NCBI GenBank assembly: GCA_045565695.1
Contig: JBJLEZ010000010.1
Coordinates: forward strand, 65,535-129,534
Source: GCA-2690565 sp002457235
GTDB taxonomy: Bacteria > Verrucomicrobiota > Verrucomicrobiia > Opitutales > Coraliomargaritaceae
Direction: 5' to 3'
Length of the DNA: 64,000 nt
In this document: positions 8,700 to 18,004 of the stretch, piece after piece
How positions within the stretch are numbered: the stretch's first letter is position 1
How the letters are laid out: each line of letters opens with the position of its first letter
Made by a program: the position numbers and the translations under genes
Notes under the pieces: model-generated
What the model was told of the DNA's origin: nothing
Seen by the model: the letters and a program-made list of their open reading frames with translations, nothing else
Database searches by the model: none

Positions 8700-10235
8700 A
8701 TGATGAATTTAATATATAGAACATTTAGTTTCTTACTTCCATTTATATTATTGGGTGTCAATTTATATGGAGAATCCCTAAAGCCAAATGTTGTCATAGT
8801 ATACGGAGATGACATCGGATACGGTGATGTTAGTGCTTATGGTGCTGAAAAGCTAAAAACGCCTTTTATTGATTCTTTAGCAAAGACTGGTTTGAGATTT
8901 ACTGACGCACATAGTACGGCATCAACATGTAGCCCATCTCGTTTCTCTATGCTCATTGGAGAGTATGCATTCCGAAATAATATCTGGATACTTGGGCCTA
9001 AAGCACCTTTAGTCATTCCGACAGATTCTTTTACTCTAGCAGATTTATTCAAAACAGCAGGTTATCGGACTAGTATTATCGGGAAATGGCATTTGGGCTT
9101 GGGGACCAAAGATAATCAAGCTGATTGGAATGGTCGAATTGAGCCTGGCCCTTTAGAGCTAGGATTTGATTATGCTTTTTTCATTCCTTCAACGAATGAT
9201 AGAGTGCCATGTGTTTATGTGGAAAATAGGTCCGTTGTGAATTTAGATCCTGAAGACCCTATTTCAGTCGGGCTTTATAAAGGCCAAGTTGATTCTAATA
9301 ATACACAATATCCTGATGGAAAAACCAATCGTTCTGCTATGACTTATTACGAAAGTAGTCATGGTCATAATCATAGCGTTATCAATGGAATAGGAAGAAT
9401 TGGCTATATGTCAGGCGGCAAATCGGCCTTATGGAATGATGAAACCATGGCGGATGTTTTTGTTGAGAAAGCGTCGGCATTTATTGAAAGCAATAAAAAT
9501 AAGCCATTTTTTATGTTCTTTTCATCTCAAGATATTCATGTTCCCAGAACACCTCATCCTCGTTTTCATGGAGTTACTGAATTGGGCTATCGAGGCGATG
9601 CGATGATTCAATTTGATTGGACTGTAGGCTCAATCGTTAAGGCACTGAAAGAACATAACCTTTTTGAAAATACTATAGTGATTGTTACCAGTGATAATGG
9701 CCCCGCTTACGATGATGGTTACCAAGATGGTACTACGATAAAAACATCTAAGTCCGATAATGACCGCGGGCACTATGCTGCAGGGGAATTTCGTGGGGGA
9801 AAATACAGCATCTATGAGGGAGGAAATAGAGTTCCTATGATCATTCATTGGCCCGAGAAAATCAAACCTGGCATCTCTAAGGCTCTCATCAGTCAGATCG
9901 ACTTCATAAACTCTTTTGCTTCCTTACTTAATATAGAGATACCAAAAAATTCTGCTCGAGATAGTATCGATGGTCTTAAGGCTTTACTTGGAAAAGATGC
10001 AAAGGGTAGGGCTTTCTTGGTAGAAGAATCACCGAGAGCAATTGCATTGAGAAAAAGAAATTGGAAGTATATTGAATTTAATGAAACAAAAGAGAATCAA
10101 CGAATTAGCGAACTTTATGATCTAAAAAAAGATCCATCTGAAACTTTAAATCTTATCAATAAGTATCCTATCATTGCAGAGAATCTAAAACAGGAACTTG
10201 AATCTGTTAAAAATTCAAACCAAGAAATTCATTAA
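8700..10235 (+). CDS. Secreted type I sulfatase (CSPSR signature)
   Basis: A 511-aa sulfatase with a clear signal peptide ending near LYGES. The metal strand is VVIVYGDDIGYGD, the formylglycine site is C77 in TCSPSRFSM, followed by IIGKWHLGLG and IVTSDNGPAYDDG. It shares unusual family blocks with the protein at 29134-30639, namely TNDRVPCVYV, NLDP(E/N)DPI, NG(I/V)GRIG, GGK and DETM, so the two are paralogues of one subfamily. This copy is exported and the other is not. It is the middle gene of a sulfatase-sulfatase-GH2 unit (gaps 24 and 21 bp). Two adjacent ATGs (8700 and 8703) could both start it. Confidence 0.93.
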   Translation: MMNLIYRTFSFLLPFILLGVNLYGESLKPNVVIVYGDDIGYGDVSAYGAEKLKTPFIDSLAKTGLRFTDAHSTASTCSPSRFSMLIGEYAFRNNIWILGPKAPLVIPTDSFTLADLFKTAGYRTSIIGKWHLGLGTKDNQADWNGRIEPGPLELGFDYAFFIPSTNDRVPCVYVENRSVVNLDPEDPISVGLYKGQVDSNNTQYPDGKTNRSAMTYYESSHGHNHSVINGIGRIGYMSGGKSALWNDETMADVFVEKASAFIESNKNKPFFMFFSSQDIHVPRTPHPRFHGVTELGYRGDAMIQFDWTVGSIVKALKEHNLFENTIVIVTSDNGPAYDDGYQDGTTIKTSKSDNDRGHYAAGEFRGGKYSIYEGGNRVPMIIHWPEKIKPGISKALISQIDFINSFASLLNIEIPKNSARDSIDGLKALLGKDAKGRAFLVEESPRAIALRKRNWKYIEFNETKENQRISELYDLKKDPSETLNLINKYPIIAENLKQELESVKNSNQEIH

Positions 10236-10256
10236 TGATATTTAATTGGATAAAAC

Positions 10257-12986
10257 ATGATTAAAATATTCTACAAATCAGTCGTCTTTTTTTACATTCT
10301 CAATATTGGATATATAGTGCTCGGTATTGCTATAGAGAATAAAGAAAAGGAATCCTATAGGCCTGAATTTTCTACTGCAGGGTTTTATCAAACAGAGCCA
10401 GATATTCGTGAAGCAATAAATTTTAATGTTGGCTGGCGTTTTATCAAAGGTGATGTTTTGGATGCCTATACTAATGATTTTAATGACAGCGATTGGCCTG
10501 TCGTAAATTTACCACATGGTCTTGAAATATTGCCACTTAGTGCAAGTGGTGGGGCAAATTATCAAGGTCCAGCTTGGTATAGAAAGCATTTTATCGTCGA
10601 TGAGCAATTAAAGGGTAAGAAAATTTTCATTCATTTTGAAGGAATAATGGGCAAGTCGAAAATTTGGATTAATGGAAAATTGATAGCGGAAAATTTTAGT
10701 GGCTATCTTCCAATACACTTAGATATCACAGATTTCGTTAATTATGGAGAAGATAATTTAATCGCTGTTAGAGCAGATAACAGTAATGATCCCGACTATC
10801 CTCCAGGCAAGAAGCAAGAGACTCTAGATTTTACATACTTTGGTGGAATCTACCGGGATGTTTGGTTGGTCACACACAATAATACCTACATAACAAACCC
10901 TATTGCAGCAGACAAGGTGGCAGGAGGTGGAATTTTTATTCATTATGAAGATTTATCAGAAGATTCAGCTCGGGTATTGATTGATGCAGATATTTTCAAT
11001 GAGGGATTCGGTAGGTCGGTAGAGGTAAACATAAAATTAATCAATTCTTTAGGTAATGTGATTATTGAAGATTCGAATAGCGAGTATTGTTCTAAAAATA
11101 CATCAATAATTTCATCTTTCGATTTATTGGTCAAAAATCCAAAACTTTGGTCTCCAGACGATCCCTACAGGTATGACTTACTTGTTGAAATAGTTGATGA
11201 GAGTGGAAATTGTTTAGACAGCTTAAGTAAAAAAATTGGGCTGAGGACAATTGAAATGAAAGGTAAGGATGGACTTTATCTCAATGGAAAACCTTATCCA
11301 AATCTCCTAATTGGTGCGAATAGGCATCAAGATTTTGCCCATATTGGGAATGCATTAACTAATAATTTACATTACAGAGATGCATTAAAGCTTCGCCAAG
11401 CTGGCATGAGAGTTATTCGTTCTGCACATTATGTTCAAGATCCTGCATTTATGGACGCTTGCGATGAACTAGGGCTTTTATTTGTTGCGACTACTCCTGG
11501 TTGGCAATTTTGGAATGACAAACCAATTTTTGAACAGCGAATGCTAGACGATATACGTAAAATGATCCGCTTAGAGCGTAATCGTCCATCCGTTTTGCTT
11601 TGGGAGGTTGTTCCGAATGAGACGAAATTTCCAAATTCGTTTGCGGATAAGGCTGTTACTGCGGCGAAAGAAGAGTTTCCATATAAAGGAATTTACACTG
11701 CTTCAGATGCACGAACGCATCGGGGAAATAACCAGCATTTTTTTGATGTCCTATATGCGGATGATACTATTTGGAAATATGAGAACAAAAGTGTATTTAA
11801 GCGGGAATGGGGAGATTTTGTGGACAATTGGGTGGATCATAATTCAGTCAGTCGTGTAGCTAAACAGTGGGGAGAAGTCCCACAAATAAAGCAAGCACTT
11901 CATTATTTTATTGAGGAATGGGATGACAAAGGAAAGCATTTCAAGTGGCCCTCTTTGACAAAAGCTTACGAGGCGAGTCGATCTTTGATAGGAGCCACTA
12001 TGTGGCATCCTTTCGACCATCAAAGGGGATATCACCCAGATCCATTTTGGGGCGGTATAATGGATGCTTATCGTCAGCCGAAATTTTCCTATTATTTATT
12101 TAAAAGTTTATTGCCAACGGAAGGATTAGATAGAGTACCCTTAGTAGAAGCTGAGCCGTTTGTTTATATCGCTCATTTAATGACCCCATTTTCTCCAAAA
12201 GATGTGGTTATTTTTACAAATTGCGAGGAGGTAAGGCTTTCTTTATATGGAGATTCTTTAGGTGTTAAAAAAGCTACGGATGCAAGTAGCCCTGTGCCTA
12301 GAGTGCCTGTAATATACAAAAATGTTTTTAGACATGTAGATGTGAGAAATAAAAATAAAAAATCTTACGGAAAAATTGATCAACCGTTTGTCGACGGTGC
12401 AACTATGCATGCAGAAGGCTTGATAAATAATGAAGTTGTTGCTGAACATATTCGCTGGCCAGCAGGCAGAAAGAGAAGGCTTGTATTAAGGATTGATGAA
12501 AACAATGTGCAACCTATTGCCGATGGAAGTGATATTACTCCTGTAGTGGCTTATCTAGTGGATGCAGGTGGAGCTGTAAAACGATTAAGCGATGAATATA
12601 TTGAATTTAGCGTGTCGGGAGAAGGCGAATTAATAGGTGGTAGAAAAAATGGAATTAATCCTCAAAAACTTCTATGGGGTGAAGCTGTAGCTTTGATTCG
12701 GTCAACTGAAACGCCTGGAAGAATTACTATTAAGGCTAAAGTTTTAAACGAAGGTATAAATTCACCATCTGAGGCAGAAATTGAATTTTCTACAAAGCGA
12801 TCAAATCATCGGCTAATCTTTAATGAGAGTCCTCTAAGAGATTATCCAAATCTATTGGAAAACTCCAATATGGGTAATTCTCCAGAGACAGAAGAATTGA
12901 TTAAAGAGTTAAGAATATTGAAAAAAGAGCTCTTGGAATATAAGTTAAATGAAGTGGGGCGGCAACAAGAAGACTTTATACAATAA
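10257..12986 (+). CDS. Secreted GH2 glycosidase, beta-galactosidase-like
   Basis: A 909-aa GH2 enzyme with a hydrophobic N-terminal export segment (about residues 5-25). The order is the sugar-binding jelly roll (about 50-220, with WINGKLIAENFSGY), an immunoglobulin-like domain (about 230-340), a TIM barrel (about 345-650) and C-terminal Ig-like domains. NRHQDFAHIG is the usual GH2 barrel-entry motif. The acid/base is E455 (LLWEVVPNE) and the likely nucleophile is E517 (REWGD). GH2 enzymes cleave terminal beta-galactose, beta-mannose or beta-glucuronate; a beta-galactosidase role fits the galactokinase and anhydrogalactose genes nearby. The C-terminal 40 residues are a charged helix. It ends 4 bp from the convergent sulfatase gene. 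Confidence 0.9.
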   Translation: MIKIFYKSVVFFYILNIGYIVLGIAIENKEKESYRPEFSTAGFYQTEPDIREAINFNVGWRFIKGDVLDAYTNDFNDSDWPVVNLPHGLEILPLSASGGANYQGPAWYRKHFIVDEQLKGKKIFIHFEGIMGKSKIWINGKLIAENFSGYLPIHLDITDFVNYGEDNLIAVRADNSNDPDYPPGKKQETLDFTYFGGIYRDVWLVTHNNTYITNPIAADKVAGGGIFIHYEDLSEDSARVLIDADIFNEGFGRSVEVNIKLINSLGNVIIEDSNSEYCSKNTSIISSFDLLVKNPKLWSPDDPYRYDLLVEIVDESGNCLDSLSKKIGLRTIEMKGKDGLYLNGKPYPNLLIGANRHQDFAHIGNALTNNLHYRDALKLRQAGMRVIRSAHYVQDPAFMDACDELGLLFVATTPGWQFWNDKPIFEQRMLDDIRKMIRLERNRPSVLLWEVVPNETKFPNSFADKAVTAAKEEFPYKGIYTASDARTHRGNNQHFFDVLYADDTIWKYENKSVFKREWGDFVDNWVDHNSVSRVAKQWGEVPQIKQALHYFIEEWDDKGKHFKWPSLTKAYEASRSLIGATMWHPFDHQRGYHPDPFWGGIMDAYRQPKFSYYLFKSLLPTEGLDRVPLVEAEPFVYIAHLMTPFSPKDVVIFTNCEEVRLSLYGDSLGVKKATDASSPVPRVPVIYKNVFRHVDVRNKNKKSYGKIDQPFVDGATMHAEGLINNEVVAEHIRWPAGRKRRLVLRIDENNVQPIADGSDITPVVAYLVDAGGAVKRLSDEYIEFSVSGEGELIGGRKNGINPQKLLWGEAVALIRSTETPGRITIKAKVLNEGINSPSEAEIEFSTKRSNHRLIFNESPLRDYPNLLENSNMGNSPETEELIKELRILKKELLEYKLNEVGRQQEDFIQ

Positions 12987-12989
12987 ATA

Positions 12990-14831
12990 TTAATGCATTC
13001 TTATTGAGTCTATCCTTATAAATGCACCTTTATTGCCTTTAAACTGTAAACCCAGGGTATTCAGATTTTCAGCACGGTCAGAAATGTTTATGGGCAATTC
13101 AGCTATCTTAAGCTCTTTAGAACTTTCAATTTTATTTTTTCCAACAATGGTATTATTTATTATAGCCATAATTTCTAAGTCTTCAGAAGAACTTATTTTT
13201 AGCTTAATGCTAGAATTTGGATTAATTTTAAGATTCAGTCCATTTTTTTGGATTAAACCAAATTTATCATCTAATTTGAAATCTAAATAACCTAGAGGGC
13301 CGGCTATATTTGAGGAAAGATTATTGGAGTACCATCCTTCTGTTTGCCACCCACCACAGTCGAATTCAAAATATAGTAAACTGTCTTTTGGGTCTCTATT
13401 ATTCACTATTTCCCACTTATCGGAAAGACCATCGCCATCGCTATCTATCCTGTATTTTTCATATTCAACATTTACTCCGATGCCCCATTTTGCATCTTCT
13501 CCATTGACCTGTAATTCGTAAATTGATTCTAATTCCATACCGCAATCGCCATGAGATAACCATTCATCAAGAAGTTTTCTATGCTGTTTGAGTATTTTAT
13601 TAAAATTTGGATCGCAACTAAGATCGTTAAGCATAAAGGGATCGACTTTTACATTATAAAGTTCTTCATCTTTTCTCTCTCCAAAATAAATATCCCTATG
13701 GGTATCACTTAATGCTTCTTCTTCATAAAGTTTATAAAGAAGCTTAGTGTAATCCTTTTTATCCCTGTACTGAGGCTGGAGCAATATTCTATCGAGTTTG
13801 TAATTCTTGATGTATCGAAATTCATCTGTCCGAATGGTTCTCACTCTGTCTATAGTATGATCCATTCTATCTTTATGACCGCCTATGTATCTTCTTTCTT
13901 TGAAATTTTTGGCAAATAAATCTTGCCCTTCAAACCAAGAAGGAATTTTTATCCCTGCCCATCCTAAAGTTGTTGCAGATAAATCAATTAGATTTACGAG
14001 ATCATCCCTCGTTGTTTTTTTAGGGATATATTTTTCGGGTCCTGATATAATTAAAGGAACATGAAGACCTCCTTCGGATAGCATTTGTTTATGTCGTACA
14101 AAATTATTGGCACCATGGTCAGAAAAATAAACAACTAGCGTATTTTTGTCTAATTCATAGGTCTTTAAAGCGTTTAGTATATCTCCTATAAGATCATCAT
14201 CCATTCGTATGGCATCATAATGTTGTGCAACTAGTTTTTTATATAATTCATGATTGGGATAGTCTAGGGGTACGTTAACTGTATCGGGAGACACTTTTTT
14301 ATTTAGTGGCAGTTTTGAAGTATTGTTTTTCCCGCCTTTAATTTGTATTTGCCCGAAGAAGGGTTGCATTTCTTTAAGTTTAGAAAAATCCGTATAGTTT
14401 TTCAATTTGTGGTTATAGATACTTGAGCTCCAATGAAAATTATAATCTTTTTTCCCGTAATTAAATGTAGTATAGCCGGCTTCTTGTAATATCTGTGGTA
14501 TAGTCTTATAATCTTTTGGTAATTGGATTTTATTTTTAGTCCGAGAAGAACGATGGTTATGGGCTCCAAATCGTATAGCGCTTTGCCCAATTATGATTGC
14601 AGAACGACTTGTAGAACAAACTGGAGATGGAGCAAAAGCTCTTTTAAACAGAATCCCTGAATTTGCAAGAGAGTCGATGTTTGGAGTATGTTCCAAATTT
14701 ATAGGGTCATTATAACAACCTAACCAAGGGGAAGTGTCTTCAGCAAATATCCATAAAATATTAGGAGATGGATCAGCTTTAGAAGAACTCAGTAAAGTTA
14801 GGCTTGTAAGAAGAATAAAAATTTTAAGCAT
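12990..14831 (-). CDS. Secreted sulfatase (CSTSR) with Ca-binding repeat and extra C-terminal domain
   Basis: A 613-aa protein: signal peptide (to about residue 19), sulfatase domain (about 22-440), one DSDGDGLSDKWE calcium-binding repeat of thrombospondin-3/EF type near residue 460, and a beta-rich C-terminal domain of about 130 aa that is not recognised. The metal strand is NILWIFAEDTSPW. The maturation site is C72 in VCSTSR, where the usual proline or alanine of CxPxR is threonine; FGE still acts on CxTxR-type sites in some families. GAHNHRS after the site is a recognisable subfamily trait. It is the last gene of the minus-strand unit with FGE and GH16 (6 bp gap). The extra domain may tether the enzyme to a glycan or the cell surface. 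Confidence 0.9.
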   Translation of the reverse strand: MLKIFILLTSLTLLSSSKADPSPNILWIFAEDTSPWLGCYNDPINLEHTPNIDSLANSGILFKRAFAPSPVCSTSRSAIIIGQSAIRFGAHNHRSSRTKNKIQLPKDYKTIPQILQEAGYTTFNYGKKDYNFHWSSSIYNHKLKNYTDFSKLKEMQPFFGQIQIKGGKNNTSKLPLNKKVSPDTVNVPLDYPNHELYKKLVAQHYDAIRMDDDLIGDILNALKTYELDKNTLVVYFSDHGANNFVRHKQMLSEGGLHVPLIISGPEKYIPKKTTRDDLVNLIDLSATTLGWAGIKIPSWFEGQDLFAKNFKERRYIGGHKDRMDHTIDRVRTIRTDEFRYIKNYKLDRILLQPQYRDKKDYTKLLYKLYEEEALSDTHRDIYFGERKDEELYNVKVDPFMLNDLSCDPNFNKILKQHRKLLDEWLSHGDCGMELESIYELQVNGEDAKWGIGVNVEYEKYRIDSDGDGLSDKWEIVNNRDPKDSLLYFEFDCGGWQTEGWYSNNLSSNIAGPLGYLDFKLDDKFGLIQKNGLNLKINPNSSIKLKISSSEDLEIMAIINNTIVGKNKIESSKELKIAELPINISDRAENLNTLGLQFKGNKGAFIRIDSIRMH

Positions 14832-14837
14832 TAGAGA

Positions 14838-16772
14838 TTAATTTTTTTGATAGAGCTCGATATAATCGATTTCTAATTGGTTCGGCCATATAGTTGATGT
14901 ATCAGAAGCGGGGGCTGCTGATCTTACTCCATTATTTAAGATGATATACATATCTTCATTTGGCCATAAATCGGGTTTTCTAGATTGGTTTTTATAAAGC
15001 GTATTTACGACTTTGCCATTGATCCACCATCGAGCGTATGTTTCTGTCCATTCCCATCCATACGTGTGCCAATTTTCTGCATTGTAGTTTAGGTCATAAG
15101 AATCAATCCAGGCCATATCCCAATATTGCGGATCTTGATTTGGCCACATATTGCCTGCTTGTTCGTAACCGGTCATTAAATGCATTCCCATAGCATCATA
15201 ACCATTAATTGAATCTCTATATCCGAAATATTCCCATAAATCCCATTCGGGCCCCCAAATAAGATCTTCAGAAACAAGCCATATCGCTGGCCATACTTGC
15301 ACTCCTGATGGGAATTTTGCACGCACCTCTATGTAGCCTTTATTAAAATTAACTTTCTGCATGGAGGTAACCCAGCCTGAAGTGTATTCAAAACTTCCTT
15401 GAGGGCTTATACCAGTGTAACTTCTTTTTTGATTTCTTAAGATAAGAGAACCATTTTGAACAAAGCTATCTTCTTCAGTTACATATCCAGAATAGGCATC
15501 TTTGAGTAAATAATCTCCATTTGCACCTGGAATTAAATCTCCTGAATCAGGATTCCTCATGCCAATAAACCAATTCTCAGTGTTCAGTTCGCTACCTTGG
15601 AAATGATCACCCCAGACAAAAGAATAGTCAGTTGGTACATAACGAGCTGCAGGCAAATCTCCAAAGTCATCATCGGGTATCCTAGCTTGAACTTTAAAGA
15701 AGTTCTTATTACTGCTGGTATTTATCCTGTATTTACTTTGCCAGAAAGTTTCATCCAGAGAAATATCCTCTTCGAGGTTACTTAGAGGGATAGAACTCCA
15801 AGATTCTTCAGTTATAACATCACTTTCTAATAAGGTATAAATCAATTCGCTGTTTTTCCTCCTTGGAAAAGTGTAGAAATAAACATTATCAACACGCTCA
15901 ATGGAGTAGGGTTGATTTAAATCTGAGTCAATAAGGGCATAATTTGCAAAAAAATCATTATATTGATCAATCGTATAACTTGAACCTCTTTGAAACAGTT
16001 CATACTCAAATGTGTTTTCTTGATAAGGATTAAAAGTTGAATCTGGATTTGATTGAAGGTTCGTGATTGAATTGAAGCTGTTTGCAAGTGCCAAGCGTTC
16101 AATTTCAAAATAGCCTCCCCCTGAGTCTAATGTTAATCCATCAACCTCTATGAAATCTATTTCACCATTTAAATTAAGTGCTAAAGCATTTTTTAATTTT
16201 GTGTAAGAGCCTTGGGAATCGTAATCTACCCAAACAGAAAATTGGTCAGTATCGGTATTGACTTCAACTAGTATACTTACTTCTTGGTTGCTAGGATTTT
16301 GCAGTGTAGTAATATAAGTGAACTGTCCTGCTCCCATTGTAGAAAGTAAAGAATTTGTTGAAGAGCTAGCGGGTTTTAAACGAATGATTAAATTCAGAAG
16401 CTGATTGGTGGGAGTAAGGTCTGTATCCCCACTTTTTAACCTTAATCCAAATTGTAATTTTATATCGGTCGTTTCGTTTAGGCTATTCCAAGAATTAAAA
16501 TCAATTCGATAAAATACTGTACCACTCAATGTATCGTTATTTAGGTCTAAATTAGTGCGAGGATTATTCTGGTTAATCACCAATTGCCCTGAGCCATTTA
16601 AATTCCCCCAATTGTTATTAAGGGGAGAGATAGTTGAACCTTCTACTGAGTTAAGTGCATTACTCGCCCCGCCTTGTGTTTCATTGAATTCGTAGTATGC
16701 AATAACTTCTGCATTCGCATTTGAAATCAATAAGATAAATGTAATAACGAATAGACTTATTTTTATGTTCAT
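14838..16772 (-). CDS. Secreted GH16 endo-glycanase with N-terminal module
   Basis: A GH16 jelly-roll hydrolase, 644 aa from the ATG at 16772. This start was preferred over the GTG at 16838 because it begins directly at a Sec signal peptide (MNIKISLFVITFILLISNAN) and does not overlap the FGE gene. The N-terminal part is a LamG-like, carbohydrate-binding-type domain (about 24-250), then a short linker module ending NFFKVQARI that recurs in other secreted proteins here, then GH16 (about 380-644). The active site is E509-W-D511-L-W-E514, the ExDxxE form. GH16 enzymes cut internal beta-1,3/1,4 bonds in laminarin, agar, porphyran and kappa-carrageenan. Context favours a carrageenan/furcellaran-type galactan, but the subfamily was not resolved. 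Confidence 0.9.
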   Translation of the reverse strand: MNIKISLFVITFILLISNANAEVIAYYEFNETQGGASNALNSVEGSTISPLNNNWGNLNGSGQLVINQNNPRTNLDLNNDTLSGTVFYRIDFNSWNSLNETTDIKLQFGLRLKSGDTDLTPTNQLLNLIIRLKPASSSTNSLLSTMGAGQFTYITTLQNPSNQEVSILVEVNTDTDQFSVWVDYDSQGSYTKLKNALALNLNGEIDFIEVDGLTLDSGGGYFEIERLALANSFNSITNLQSNPDSTFNPYQENTFEYELFQRGSSYTIDQYNDFFANYALIDSDLNQPYSIERVDNVYFYTFPRRKNSELIYTLLESDVITEESWSSIPLSNLEEDISLDETFWQSKYRINTSSNKNFFKVQARIPDDDFGDLPAARYVPTDYSFVWGDHFQGSELNTENWFIGMRNPDSGDLIPGANGDYLLKDAYSGYVTEEDSFVQNGSLILRNQKRSYTGISPQGSFEYTSGWVTSMQKVNFNKGYIEVRAKFPSGVQVWPAIWLVSEDLIWGPEWDLWEYFGYRDSINGYDAMGMHLMTGYEQAGNMWPNQDPQYWDMAWIDSYDLNYNAENWHTYGWEWTETYARWWINGKVVNTLYKNQSRKPDLWPNEDMYIILNNGVRSAAPASDTSTIWPNQLEIDYIELYQKN

Positions 16773-16821
16773 AAGGTAGTAGATGGAGTATTGATAGGTA
16801 TAGGTTACATCATAAAGATTT

Positions 16822-17811
16822 TCAAATGCTTTTAGCACATCTGAATCCTAAATTAGTAGTAGCCGAATCGGGCGTATTGCTCGTCCTCGCACCAATTCGA
16901 TAACGATTGCAATAGCTCTCATGGCATAAGAATGATCCACCTTTGATGACTTTTCTATGGCCGCTTCCGGGGCCTTGTGGATTGATACGTGTCTGTTTTG
17001 AATCTTCAATGTGCCATTGATTACAGAACCAATCGTTACACCATTCCCAAACATTTCCAATCAAATTATAGAATTGGTTGTCGTACCTTTGAAATGATTT
17101 AGCCGGAGCAGTCCAGCGATAGCCATCCTCTGCTTTGTTTTCATGAGGGAATTTACCTTGCCATACATTGCATCTATGTTTTCCGCCGGGAACCAATTCA
17201 TCGCCCCAAGGAAACTTTTTTGCATGTTTGTTATTCCAACGTGTAGCGTATTCCCACTCGGCCTCAGACGGGAGCCTTTTGTTGGCCCATTGTGCGTATG
17301 CATGAGCATCATGCCAAGAAACACTAACCACTGGGTGGTGCATTCGATTTTTGATATTGGATCCAGGGCCTTCTGGCTTCCTCCAGTTGGCACCATCAAT
17401 ACCAACCCACCATTCTACACCTTGTACTTTTCGAGATTGATTTAATTTTCGAACAGTTGATTTCTTGAGCTGACCAATAAAGACATATGCCCAGCCAAAT
17501 TTTTCAGAATCAGTAATGTAGTTCGTATCTTCTACGAATTTGGAAAAAGCTTCATTGGTAACGGTTGTTTGATCGAGATAAAAGCTATCGACTTTCACCT
17601 GTCTTATTGGGCCCTCCCCATCGCCTTTAAATGAATCATTACCTTCGTAGCCCATCTCAAAAAATCCACCGTCTACTTCAATCATATTTTTCAATCCAAT
17701 ATTGGATTGGCGATCGCTAGAACAGTCATTTGATCTTACTTCATTCAAATCATTAGAGTTATCTCTTGATGGGGAACAGCAATTTTTTCTCTTTTCTGAT
17801 TTTTCTTTCAT
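16822..17811 (-). CDS. Formylglycine-generating enzyme (sulfatase maturase, SUMF1-like)
   Basis: A 329-aa copper-dependent oxidase that converts the active-site cysteine of type I sulfatases to C-alpha-formylglycine. The FGE-sulfatase domain spans about residues 40-329: GGFFEMG, the DQTTVTN strand, HPVVSVSWHDAHAYAQWANKRLPSEAEWEYA, LIGNVWEWCNDWF, and GGSFLCHESYCNRYR with the redox pair C296/C301, which matches Cys336/Cys341 of human FGE. RTSNTPDS and NLGFRCA complete the signature. There is no signal peptide, so it acts before sulfatase export, in the cytoplasm. All nine sulfatases in the window carry cysteine and so depend on such an enzyme. It leads the unit FGE-GH16-sulfatase, with a 193-bp divergent promoter region upstream. 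Confidence 0.96.
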   Translation of the reverse strand: MKEKSEKRKNCCSPSRDNSNDLNEVRSNDCSSDRQSNIGLKNMIEVDGGFFEMGYEGNDSFKGDGEGPIRQVKVDSFYLDQTTVTNEAFSKFVEDTNYITDSEKFGWAYVFIGQLKKSTVRKLNQSRKVQGVEWWVGIDGANWRKPEGPGSNIKNRMHHPVVSVSWHDAHAYAQWANKRLPSEAEWEYATRWNNKHAKKFPWGDELVPGGKHRCNVWQGKFPHENKAEDGYRWTAPAKSFQRYDNQFYNLIGNVWEWCNDWFCNQWHIEDSKQTRINPQGPGSGHRKVIKGGSFLCHESYCNRYRIGARTSNTPDSATTNLGFRCAKSI

Positions 17812-17966
17812 TTAAAAAATTATTTTAAAACTTACACTAAAATTTCTGACGATCTTTGTCATTAAAATAGGCTATTATATTAATTAAAAGACCAATTTTA
17901 CTGTATCAGAAAACATTATTAAAAATAAACTAAAAGATTTAATAATAGGTATTGAATTCTATTTCT

Positions 17967-17981
17967 AACTTAAACAAAGTT
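17967..17981. promoter_or_regulatory. Inverted repeat AACTT-n5-AAGTT before the esterase/galK unit
   Basis: AACTTAAACAAAGTT is a perfect 5-bp dyad in the divergent FGE/esterase region. Its core TTAAACAAAGT ends exactly 24 nt before the start codon at 18005. The identical 11-mer also ends 24 nt before the start at 30858. It could be an operator or promoter element shared by the two genes. Evidence is sequence identity and equal spacing only. Confidence 0.4.
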
Positions 17982-18004
17982 ATCTTTTAAAGTGCTTTAA
18001 GTTT

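Noticed and set aside
16773..16838. Extended GH16 start (GTG at 16838)
   Set aside because: The added 22 residues would precede a complete signal peptide and overlap the FGE coding sequence.
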